From: Dicaeum eximium
Taxonomy: Eukaryota; Chordata; Aves; Passeriformes; Dicaeidae
Reading direction: 5' to 3'
Length of the DNA: 64,000 nucleotides
NCBI GenBank assembly: GCA_013396995.1
Contig: VWZP01009173.1
Span: 124,001 to 188,000 of the forward strand
The notes beneath the pieces are model-generated. The model was given only the letters and a program-made list of their open reading frames with translations. It had not been told where the DNA came from and searched no databases. A program made the position numbers and the translations under genes. Each line of letters begins with the position of its first letter. Within the stretch, counting starts at the first letter, position 1. Positions 11,161 through 20,311 of the stretch are shown piece after piece.

Positions 11161-11185
11161 CCCGCAGCTGCCCGGGCTGCCTTAC

Positions 11186-11403
11186 CTTGAAGAAGGTCAT
11201 GGTGGATCCGTCTCTGACAGCCCCGTACTCTATCTTGGTTTGCTTTGCCAGGTCATCTGCTGAGTCGATGGGAGATTCCATCCTCTCCACGGTCAGGAAG
11301 GCAGCCAGGTTGGCAGTATAGGATGAGATTATGATTAAGGTGAAAAACCACCATATTCCTCCAACTATTCTGGTGGAAAGAGCTTTGGGCATCAGCTCTG
11401 ATC
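11186..11403 (-). CDS. GRIK1: GRIK1 exon 14: end of pore loop, M3 and start of S2
   Basis: 218 bp encoding split Gly638 and residues 639-710. SELMPKALSTRIVGGIWWFF leads into M3 (about 653-673), with the channel gate signature SYTANLAAF at 665-673. S2 begins with LTVERMESPIDSADDLAK and ends GSTMTFFK, in which Ser704 and Thr705 (689 and 690 without exon 9) bind the ligand gamma-carboxyl. Acceptor GTTGTAACAG|GA; donor AAG|GTAAGG. The reading frame into the intron stops at 11117, so failure at this donor would truncate the protein. Confidence 0.97.
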
Positions 11404-14400
11404 CTGTTACAACACCATCAAAACAATCATATTAAAACGAGGTTTTCCTGATACCACAGCCTGGTTTTAGGCACAGAATGCTTTTATGAGCTGTAGCATG
11501 ATAAAATGATTTCAACAATAATCTCACAGATGCACAGCTGACATTTATAATGGTAACACACTGGGAAGGGGATGTGTGCCATGATACATGACAAATGGAA
11601 TTATCCTTGGGTCTAAGCCCCCTTACCTCTATGAGCTAACCAGCCTTGTGGTATTAATCTTGTACATCCCTAGCAAGCTACTCTGGTATTTTTGTCTGCT
11701 TCTGGACTCCCTTTGTGCCCGTACACTGCAATCAATTTTGTAACCAGAGCTCTTTAGCAAACGCTCTTCTGCTCACAGCTGCCTGACAGAAATACCTCAC
11801 AGGAGGAGCCTGCCCTGTGCATCCTATCGACACATCTCAGCATCAACAGGGAGATCAATGCAGCTCCACTGACCTCCAGTGAACCTCAGCTCAGCCCCCA
11901 GAAAGCCTCTTTCTAGCAGCTTGTGCTTCACATTTGAAAAATCAGGGGGTCGATGGATGCATCCCCTGGATCCTCAGGGCGATGCAAAGTTTTGCTCAGT
12001 ATATTTAACATGCATTATTCTGAACAGGTTTGAGCAGGTCTCTGCCATTGCCATAAATCCCACAGAGCAGCACGTGTTACCTGCACTGTAATGGTTTCCA
12101 GGCAGCTCAGATAACCTCTATTTCAGCCACAGAGACACTGGTGTTTCTAAGCATTCTGAGGCAAATTTTCTGCTCTTTTATTGGGGGACCATTCCCACTG
12201 AATTCTGTGCATAATGTGGGATTTGAGGATCTGGTTCAGCAAAGCTCTTAGGTAGCCACCTGAGTAATTTGACTTCAAAGTTAAGTTTTGCATAATTATT
12301 TTGCTGATGAGGGATGGACTTAAGAAAATACTTAAGAGCCTGTGAACAGAATGCTCAGGGCTAAAGCGTTTGATTTGACAAATGTATTTTTTATTACTGG
12401 GAAAACATGTTGACATATTATGTCTCCTCAGCTATTCAGGGAGTTCTGCAAGAAATTTCAACATTACAGGGAACATTTTCAGACTTTGCAAAAACTCTGA
12501 ATGTGACTTTTGGGGCAGAGACCGAAAGGGTAAAACCTTCCCCACCAACCAGCAAACAGATTGGAGCTGTATTTGTAAACACAGAGCTGTGTCTCTTAAA
12601 GGTCAGAGCTAAGCTTAGCCCAAGGGTTGGAGTGTGTTGACAGAACTGCCAAACAGTGAGAGCAGTCTGAAGGCAAAAACTCTCACTTGAAATTTTCCAG
12701 TCCAAAAGGAGTTGTTTCCAGAGCTGTAGCTCTGCCTGGGTTTGTGTTTGGGCTTCTGCTGTACTTTCTTGCTTTCCTGTTTAGACTTTTTTTTTTCCAA
12801 TACAATGAAATATTTCCTCATTGCTCTCTATTTCTAAGCTGGGGTTGAACTGCAAAATCTGTGCTGATTCAGGTCATCCTGAAGGAATTCTTGCTTTTAA
12901 GCTTAGGCAGCCATACAAATAGAATTTCTGCACTTGGCCACTGATGCTGTGCCACACACATGGAACGTGCCAGCTCTGCTCAGGAAAAGATGAAAAATCC
13001 CTGTGCTACACTTGTGGGGTGAGATGCCAAATCTCCTGTGATTTCCTGCAGCAAAATACTGTTTGTGGGAAAGAACATGCTCAGTTCCCACCCTGGTAAT
13101 TCTGCCCTGAGTGACTGCTCTCCTGGAGCCCCTTCAGGCCCTGGCAGGGCTCTGAGCTCTCCCTGGAGCTTCTCCTCTCCAGGTGAGCACCCCCAGCTCT
13201 CCCAGCCTGGCTCCAGCCCTGGAAGCAATTCCATGGATTCCTCTGGGCTCTCTCCAGCAGCTCCAGGTGCTGCTGCTGTGTCCCCAGGGCTGGGGCAGCT
13301 CTGCAGGTGGGCTCTCACCTGAGCTCAGGGACAGAATCCCCCCTTCCTGCTGTCCAGGCTGGGGGGATCAGCCCGGGATCTGCTCCATCCCCCCAGCTCC
13401 ACCCAGGTGCTCTCTGCTCCATCTGCTCCTGCCTGCCCCGTTTCTGGCTGAGCTGAGCTCTGAGGAACAGCTCTCCTTTCTGACAGTGACAGCTTCCTTG
13501 GATGGATTGGATGAAATGTGCCCTGTTTGGATGCTTTCAGAGGATGCAAACACATCTGAGACTTCCAGGGGAAAAACAGGGGAAGCAGCATCTAAATCAA
13601 AATGTTGCCAGCAAGACTCGGGGGCAGAGACAATACTTGCTGAAGTCTCTCTAGTGCCTTTTTATGGCAGACATGACAGCCAATCCTGATCCAGACTTTG
13701 CTCACGCTCTGTAGAAAAGAGAAAGTCTGATCATCACATTTTAAAATTTAATCACAAGTGGCTTCCAGTCAAGCATAACGAGCAGCTGCTGCCAAGGAGG
13801 AGGAGCGCAACGCTGGACCCAGACTTCCACCACCACTCCCATCATGTCCAAACTCTTCACGTGACCATGATGCACAGACAATCACACCACAAGTTTGCAC
13901 ATGGAAACATTTGTGTTGCCTTACAAATGTTTTCTTTTTCATTTCTTTCTTTTTCTCTCTTGTTTGGTTTTGAATCTCTTTAAAAGACAAGCAGAGTCTG
14001 GTTGGGGCTGACTGTCATGTACCCAAGGTAGTGGTAACGAGCAGACACTGCATCCCACAGTTTGCTGTGGATGATGGTAAACTCCAAAAAAGGCAGGACA
14101 GGAAACACAAAATCCTGGGGCACTTTCACACACAGGGTAACCACAGTTAGATACACACACCTGCCTGATACTGTAAAACCTCAGCCTGTCTTTCACTGGC
14201 AAATTGGAAGGAAAACAAAACAAAAAAGCTCCAAAACAAAGCAGAAATGCTCTTCTTTCATCCAACCTCCTTCAAAGCAATTTCTGTGGGGAAGCTCTGT
14301 ATCCTCTCAATACAATAATGCACCACTAAAAGCAAGTGCATCTTAGGTCAATACAAGCTTTATTCTCTACCACATCTAGGAAAAAATCCTCTTTATTTTA

Positions 14401-15344
14401 AATTTTTTTTACTCGTATCTGTTAAAGAGGAAAGAATAAACTGTACCTGTATGAATGCAGAGATGGTTTTACATTCCTTACTTAAATGTTTAGGAATTTA
14501 ATACCAAGGTACTGCTGGGCTTTGCCTTTTTGGTTGTCGTGGGGTGGGGTCTTTTTGGTTCAGCTTTGATTCAACTTGACATGTTTGTCAGACAATATTT
14601 TCTCTCTTTTCAGTGGACCTCAGTTTTGGTGAAAAGTTATTTAATTGGAAACCTTGGGACATAAATGCCATAAATGTGTTTAGTACATAGATCTATTTGA
14701 CTTCCCACATGGACTAAGCTTCACTGCCCCTCCTTGGCATCTGAATAAAATGTCAGCTGTTTCCAAAATCATCAGTAACAGTGGCTTGTGGCTGGCTTAA
14801 GTTAAGGCTTCTAGGGTTGGATGCATTTACAGAAGGATGGGACTCATGCCTGCAGAAAAGCCATAGAAAACCAGCGTTTGGTGTTGGTTTTAAACAACAT
14901 GTTTGACAAGTGCCTACAAACTTAACAACCCTTCTGGAGAAAGCATCTTTCCTTGTTTGGCAGCTGGAACAGTTCTTCTAGGGCAGCTAAGGCTGTTTGC
15001 GTTGGGATGGAGCCCAACATTTTCCTGTTGCCAAAAGCCCTTATATCAATAAACTCAACTTCAGCATGAGGCACTTGAGATCCCTCTTGCAATGAGATCC
15101 CGTTCCAGCTGCAGAACTCCCGTGTGGCCCTGTGTGCTCCCTTTCTCTCGGATGCTTGCCCTCCTTCCTCCTGGTCGGGGTTGCTCGGATCCCCCGTGGC
15201 AGTGTTCCTTCCCCTGCGCTACTCTGCGTGTGTGAGATCGAGTTTTACAGTACATGCTGCGTTTACAGGGGGTGGAGTTTACCAGCACAGAAGCCCTTGA
15301 GCAGACTGTGGGACGTGTGCGAGAACGAAGTGTAACCGGTGTAC
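11404..15344 (-). other. GRIK1: GRIK1 intron 13, containing the editing complementary sequence
   Basis: GT-AG intron, phase 1 (donor CAAG|GTACAC at 15344; acceptor GTAACAG at 11404). It carries at 13996-14066 an inverted copy of the exon 13 junction. No CR1 copy is recognised. The stretches 11404-13900 and 14340-15290 show nothing else I can name. Confidence 0.85.
13996..14066 (-). promoter_or_regulatory. GRIK1: Candidate editing complementary sequence (ECS) for the GluK1 Q/R site
   Basis: Read on the plus strand this segment resembles the minus-strand exon 13/intron 13 junction, so in the pre-mRNA the two can pair. Matching blocks are TCTGGTT then GG.G, then TCATG (14015-14019), CAAGGTA (14024-14030), GGT.AC (14033-14038), ACAC (14045-14048), TCCCACAGT (14053-14061) and TGCT (14063-14066). 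They occur in the same order in both arms with short gaps, giving roughly 45-50 pairs. The edited adenosine (15350) faces plus-strand position 14021, about 1.33 kb downstream. Mammalian GRIK1 and GRIK2 need a distant intron 13 ECS for Q/R editing; the exact pairing here was found by eye. Confidence 0.85.
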
Positions 15345-15378
15345 CTTGCTGCATGAGAGCTCCAACTCCAAACCAGAA
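15298..15378 (-). promoter_or_regulatory. GRIK1: Exon 13/intron 13 arm of the Q/R editing duplex
   Basis: The last 34 nt of exon 13 and the first 47 nt of intron 13 pair with 13996-14066. The glutamine codon CAG of the Q/R site (Gln636) is complementary to plus-strand 15349-15351; the adenosine that ADAR would deaminate corresponds to 15350. Editing would change Gln to Arg in the pore loop, lowering calcium permeability and single-channel conductance in kainate receptors. Confidence 0.85.
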
Positions 15379-15463
15379 ACTATTTAGTAAAGTAAAATTG
15401 TTTTCCACCACATCTGAGTCTGGGTTGCACGGGTGGGGGTTATACCACTCGTATGGTGTAAAC
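15345..15463 (-). CDS. GRIK1: GRIK1 exon 13: M1-M2 linker and pore loop with Q/R site
   Basis: 119 bp completing Arg598 and encoding residues 599-637 plus the first base of Gly638. FTPYEWYNPHPCNP is the extended linker after M1; NNFT is a sequon in this linker; FWFGVGALMQQ is the re-entrant pore loop. The genome encodes Gln (CAG) at position 636, the Q/R site, so arginine can arise only by RNA editing. Acceptor GACTGCCACAG|G; donor CAAG|GTACAC. The intron phases on either side (2 and 1) agree with exons 12 and 14. Confidence 0.97.
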
Positions 15464-15504
15464 CTGTGGCAGTCAACAGAAACAGTCTGTAAACATCGAG
15501 CAGA

Positions 15505-16150
15505 GGACACGGCAAACCTGCTGAGCAGCGCGCCCGGGCACGGCACCACGCAGGGACAGGCACGGCAGAGCCCGGGATGGGCTGGCCCCGTGCCAGGGAG
15601 AGCTCGGCACCGAGGGTGTCCCGGGACATGGGCACTGCCCCGTGCCAGCTGGGATCAGCTTGGAGCCGTGGCTGGCACGGGGCTGCTGCTCCTCTCCTCT
15701 CCTCTCGTCCTTGCCGCGGCCCCACGGCTCTGTGCCCACTCCCAGGGCACTGCTGGGAGCCGCGGGGCTGCTCCTGGCCGCGTTTTGGGAGTAAGGAAGG
15801 AGCAGCAGCCCGCTCAGGGCAGCACCGCTCGCTGCTCTCCCTGCAGCAGCAGCTGGCATCATTCCCACAATCACTGGATGCTCTGAGCTGGCAGGGACCC
15901 ACCAGGCCCATGGAGCCCCACGCTGAAGCGGGTGCCCATACAGGACCAGCCCCACAGCCTGGGTGCTCGGAGCACCCTGCTCTGCCCAGCTTTGGGAGGC
16001 GGTGGCAGCTCCCCACGCCACGGGGACATGGGATGGGCACTGCAGGGAGGAGCTGCGCAGGGATTCCCTGAAGAGCTCTGGGCTAAGCACACACCCAGCC
16101 GGAGCACCCCGAGCACTGCTCCTCCTCTGGGTGCCCGCTCTGGCTCCCCA
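15505..16150. other. CpG-rich intronic segment
   Basis: Many CpG dinucleotides and GC-rich blocks (for example GCAGCGCGCCCGGGCACGGC near 15525) stand out against AT-rich surroundings. Frames of 164-218 codons are open here on both strands, which is expected from GC-rich DNA poor in stop codons. None resembles a known protein. It may be an intragenic CpG island or simply a GC-biased patch. Confidence 0.5.
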
Positions 16151-17994
16151 GTGCCACGTGGCTTCCGCATGGAACGTGTCACTGCAGCTTTAATTGACAA
16201 CCTCACCCAACACATTCTAATTACTGTTGCAACAATATAATTAAGCATTGAATTTATGCACGGTTGCGAGTGGAGTGCCTTGCTTAGCTGAAGTAATGAA
16301 TTCTGGTAATAATGAACCCGTTAATTGGGAGAGGATGTAGCTTAGGATGCCATCGGCTGCACAATACCCACAATGAGAGTTTAAAAAATCATGACAAAAG
16401 ACAAAGTTATCAGGTTCAAATTACAACAGTTCTGCATGCACCCATCAAAAGAAAAGCAAGTCCCAAGTTAGATGTTTCAGATTTCTGCTGTAATAATGGA
16501 AGCAGGTGTTGTGGAGTGACCAGACTCAGTTCATGCACATAGAGGGAAACACATCCTTCACAAGAGACCCCCAGTCAGGACCAGTAGGTTTCCAACAGTC
16601 CTAGGAGTGAAGAGTTCCCCTCACAGTGTTCACACAGGGCAGGAAGAAGAATAAATCCCTCTGCCTGGCCTGCCTGGGAAGCCCAAGGCTGGAATTTTGC
16701 AGAATACCACCACATTCAGTGAGAGGGACACAAATGTCTCCATCGCAGAAAAAGCAAAAGAGCCATTGATAGAAAGTGGCCATGAAATTCTGGCAGCAAA
16801 GCATTGTCTTCCAGACTGGGAAGGTTTTTCTAGCCCTGGGTACATATTTCAGTGTATTAGTAGGGTGTACGTCTTCTACACCTGAAAACAAAAGCTGATT
16901 TTCTTCTCGAGTTTCTATTGCTGCGCTGAGCTCTGCTTTACAGTTCAGCAGAATTCACTGCTCAGGCCTTCTCTTTTCCTGGCCTTTTCCCCCCTGGTTT
17001 TCTCCCTCTTCAGCAGCAGTGGTGCTGAGGTTTCTGATAAAGGTGAGATGCTCAAGGTCAGCCAAGCACCTTTTTCCACAAGGTCTGTGTGACATTATTG
17101 ACTCAGCTACTTGGCTCTGCCTTCACTGATGTAACAGCACAGCTGACATGGCATTAGCAGAAAGGGAAATTTTGGCAGAAAACACCTTGTTCATCCACTG
17201 GCAGTGTACTTGGAACAGAGCTTTGCCAGTCTGCAACCCTTCACAGCGATAAAAACTTCAGTGTTTGAGTTTAAAAATTAATGTAACAATGACAGGGCTA
17301 CATAAGGCTCAGAGACAAATGAGAAATTATTCAGCTGCTGAAAAGTTGAAAGAAATGACAGGAGGATTATACCAGTCTGTGCAAATTATTCCCAAGTATT
17401 TTTTTTCCAGGAACTGATGTCAAAATGTGGGTAACCATTTCATTTACTGTGACAGTGCTAAGAAGTAGATGGTTTCTGGGGTTATTAAAACCAACCAATA
17501 TTTGCTGAAACACTTTGCAAATCTTACAGAAATCTTGGTGTATTTGGAGACATGGACAGGTCTCGATGTGGGTTTCAAGAACTGCTTAGCTTAAAACGTA
17601 TAAATCTAAATTAACATGAACACAATTTCACTTCTTCAGTCCATGCAGCTGAATCTAACTAGGCACTGCTTTCAGGCATCAGCTCAAGGGAAGCATTTGT
17701 GTTCCCTTCCACTGTTCTGAGGTGGAGAGGGCTGGGGGACGTTTTCAGCCTTGGCACACAAGTGCAGGAAAGTCAATCTGCCAGAGAGGAGCAGATTTAA
17801 GATTAGTCATGACTGAGATCATGGGTTGTGTAGAGTAGAGTTATTATTTATGGTACAGTGAGGCACTGCAGGAGCCTGTGGGAAGTCGTGAGTGACTGCA
17901 CACAGCCCCACAGCTGCTGGGGAGGGATAAACTCCTCTTTCCCCTCAGGCTACCCCTGGGAAGTTAACCTGTGACCTCTCCTGCTCCAATTCAC

Positions 17995-18055
17995 AGAACC
18001 ATTTTGGGTGGAAGAGACCTCTAAGGTTCAACCTCCAGCAAAACTAGGTTCACCT
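17995..18055 (-). repeat. CR1 LINE 3' fragment (short)
   Basis: Plus strand reads CACAGAACCATTTTGGGTGG then AAGAGACCTCTAAGGTTCAA, the reverse complement of the last CR1 bases, in diverged form. Confidence 0.65.
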
Positions 18056-18388
18056 TTTGGGTCTTTTACCTTGGAACTGTGTGCACTGTGAGTGGAAAAG
18101 GGAAATTCCTACATGCAAGTAACAAACTGCTTTTCAGCATGTATCTGCTGGGGTGGTGCCTCCTGATGCATCCTATTGGATATTTTGCTTTGAACAGCCC
18201 TTAAAGAAAGCAAAACCCCAGTGCAATACAGAAGAGCAGTGCTGATGAGAAAGTACCAAGACTTTGCAGAAAGGTTTTAGGATTGGATAAGCCCCTTAGG
18301 ATGGTTTGCTACCCTGTACTCCACAGCCCATCCAACACCTATGAAGGGAGAGGCTGTGGGTGCATCCAAAACTCTGCCCTGGCCTTAC

Positions 18389-18612
18389 CTGGCAATGACA
18401 AAGAGGACACAGCTGACTCCAAGGCAGGCCAGGAGAACATACATCCAAATATCCGGAGAGAGGGGGTTTAAAAAGGAGAAAACGCCGGGGTTGGTCCCGT
18501 TGGGCTTCCGGTACAAGATACTGATTCCCAGCGTCATGAAGGGCTTGGAGAAATCAATCACTTTCTCTCTGACATAGGTAATGGTGAGAGGAGCAACAGC
18601 CAGGTCAGCTTT
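18389..18612 (-). CDS. GRIK1: GRIK1 exon 12: end of S1 and M1
   Basis: 224 bp encoding residues 524-597 and two bases of Arg598. KADLAVAPLTITYVREKVID carries Pro531, Thr533 and Arg538 (516, 518 and 523 without exon 9), which bind the alpha-amino and alpha-carboxyl groups of glutamate. Then FSKPFMTLGISILYRKPNGT, and M1 at about 577-597 (DIWMYVLLACLGVSCVLFVI). Acceptor GTTTCCAG|AAA; donor CCAG|GTAAGG. Confidence 0.97.
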
Positions 18613-18987
18613 CTGGAAACACAAAAGGGAAAATACCCATCTCCTTCATGTTCTGCAAACCCACTGCAATTCCCTCCATTTCTTTCCTGAGTATTAAAAA
18701 TTAAACCAATTTTGGATCAAATTCAACAAAATTTAACATTTCTAGGGTATTTTGGGGGGGGGCATGACATTCCATTTCCTCTTTTTCCAAGGCAGGGGGA
18801 CATTTTGGACATGGCCACTGAGGGACATTTCCCCCCAACACCTGAAAACTGTTCATTCAAACGTTCCTACTCTCATGGGTGGCAACACAGACACAGCAGT
18901 GGCTCTAAGGTGAAAACAACAGCAAAGATTTCAGATATGAAATACCCCAGGTGAAAGGAAAACAGAGAGAGAAGGTTTCAGTCTTAC
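18613..18987 (-). other. GRIK1: GRIK1 intron 11
   Basis: Short GT-AG intron, phase 0 (donor CAT|GTAAGA at 18987; acceptor TTTCCAG at 18613). A run of guanines lies near 18753-18763. Nothing else is seen. Confidence 0.88.
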
Positions 18988-19191
18988 ATGATCTATGAGT
19001 TCCTTGACCATCCCATTCCACTCTCCCTTGTCATTCTGGGCTCCGTATTTGCCGTCAGAAACGAGTTTGACCTCATAGATGAAGCCTAAAATGTTTGACA
19101 GCTCCTTTAGCAAGTCCAGGCAGTACCCCTCGAATCTGTCATTGCCATACAAGGGCTTGTCAGACTTCTTGTACATCACATAGGGATCTTC
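18988..19191 (-). CDS. GRIK1: GRIK1 exon 11: ligand-binding lobe S1
   Basis: 204 bp, 68 codons, phase 0 at both ends, residues 456-523. EDPYVMYKKSDKPLYGNDRF begins the S1 core, followed by EGYCLDLLKELSNILGF. Tyr504 in DGKYG (Tyr489 without exon 9) stacks over bound glutamate in the family. It ends WNGMVKELIDH. Acceptor CTTTTCCTGCAG|GAA; donor CAT|GTAAGA. Confidence 0.97.
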
Positions 19192-20197
19192 CTGCAGGAA
19201 AAGACAGCAGACAGGCTGTGAGAGATGAGAGCCTTGCCTCGGATTAGATCGGTTCCTCTACATCATGGTAGGATTTTCCAAAGGGATTGCAAGTACATGG
19301 AAACCAGCAACTTACTGTGTGCATTAAAAGCTGTTCTAGGTGTGTTAACAAACTCACTGAATGAATTAGTGATGAGCATAAGGGCCCTAATTTTCACTGG
19401 AATGGACCATTTGTGGCTCCCAGGAGCTTTAATTCCAGCTGTGCCCAGCAGCTCCAAACTCAGACACAAGGTCTGGACCCTACATTGTCCCACTGCAAGG
19501 GACAGGAAGGGATACTGAAGGAGAGAGGATCCTAAATAACAGAAAAAAAAAACATAAGGAAAAGCTAAAATTTTATATTCTGTGAAAAATAAGTCTTTAC
19601 TTCGAAAAACCTTCAAATTGAGTGAAGAGGAAATGGAGAACAGCAAAGGCAGATTGCAAAGTACATTTTTGCATTCCCTTTTACAGGATTTTGGATAGAA
19701 GGAGGTTTGGGCAAGCAGTTTCATGTGGCAAAACACCTCTGGCAATAGACACATAGTGTAGAAGGAGCCTTTGAGCTTTTTCCCTCCTCCTGAGGAATTA
19801 GGCAGAGCAATTGAAAAAAGAGTGGCATCACTGGGCATGTAGAAAGCACGAGGCAGAGCAGCTCCCGAATACCAGTTACACCTTTCCATTCCTCACAGTA
19901 AGCACAGGGACTCCATCTGGCTGTCTGCTGTTTGCCACTTCCTTTCAGCCCTCTTTGTCTCATTTTCAGTAAAACAAAGGATGTATAGGCAGTGCCTGCA
20001 AAGCTGAGTGTTTGTGCATGTTCCCTCTCCTGGGAGGAAAAGTGTGCAGGGTTTGTCTGAAATGCTGGAGAAGGTGAAACAATTTTGGAGGCAGAGGTTT
20101 CTGGGAGTCTTCCACGGGCAGTGTGGTGTTTTTGAGCCAATCTCATGCCCGTGTGAGTGGATCCTGAGCCTCAGTGTCGAGCTCTGGGCAGCCTTAC
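19192..20197 (-). other. GRIK1: GRIK1 intron 10
   Basis: GT-AG intron, phase 0 (donor CTG|GTAAGG at 20197; acceptor TTCCTGCAG at 19192). The plus strand has an A-rich run near 19541-19550. No repeat or other gene is recognised. Confidence 0.87.
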
Positions 20198-20311
20198 CAG
20201 AATGGTGGTGACGATGAGCGTGCGGTTGGCCAAGGAGTCCGTGATGTTGGTGGAGCGGTCCTTGTTGCTGTCTGTCATGTTAAGGCCACTGTAGGAGTTC
20301 CAGACCCCAAT
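20198..20311 (-). CDS. GRIK1: GRIK1 exon 10: ATD-S1 linker
   Basis: 114 bp, 38 codons, residues 418-455. IGVWNSYSGLNMTDSNKDRS is followed by TNITDSLANRTLIVTTIL, the first beta strand of S1. Sequons NMT, NIT and NRT are present. Both ends are phase 0, so it can join to exon 9 or directly to exon 8. Acceptor CTCTGTGCAG|ATT; donor CTG|GTAAGG. Confidence 0.97.

Larger units (their letters stand above)
7115..11185 (-). other. GRIK1: GRIK1 intron 14
   Basis: GT-AG intron, phase 0 (donor AAG|GTAAGG at 11185; acceptor TCGGCAG at 7115). It contains a 59-bp tandem repeat right after the donor (10922-11160) and one CR1 fragment (10052-10170). From 7115 to 10051 I see no repeat, RNA gene or exon. Confidence 0.85.
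15464..18388 (-). other. GRIK1: GRIK1 intron 12
   Basis: GT-AG intron, phase 2 (donor CCAG|GTAAGG at 18388; acceptor TGCCACAG at 15464). The part nearest exon 13 (about 15500-16150) is GC- and CpG-rich and carries long overlapping shadow frames on both strands. One short CR1 piece lies at 17995-18055. The AT-rich stretch 16180-17990 shows no named feature. Confidence 0.85.

Noticed and set aside
14838..14860. Alternative ECS candidate GACTCATGCCTGCAG
   Set aside because: It shares only a short core with the Q/R codon region, whereas 13996-14066 matches over the whole arm including intronic bases.
15254..16090. Overlapping long open frames (up to 218 codons) on both strands
   Set aside because: They lie in a GC-rich segment, overlap each other and partly cover exon 13. 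None shows a domain or family resemblance, so they are compositional shadows.
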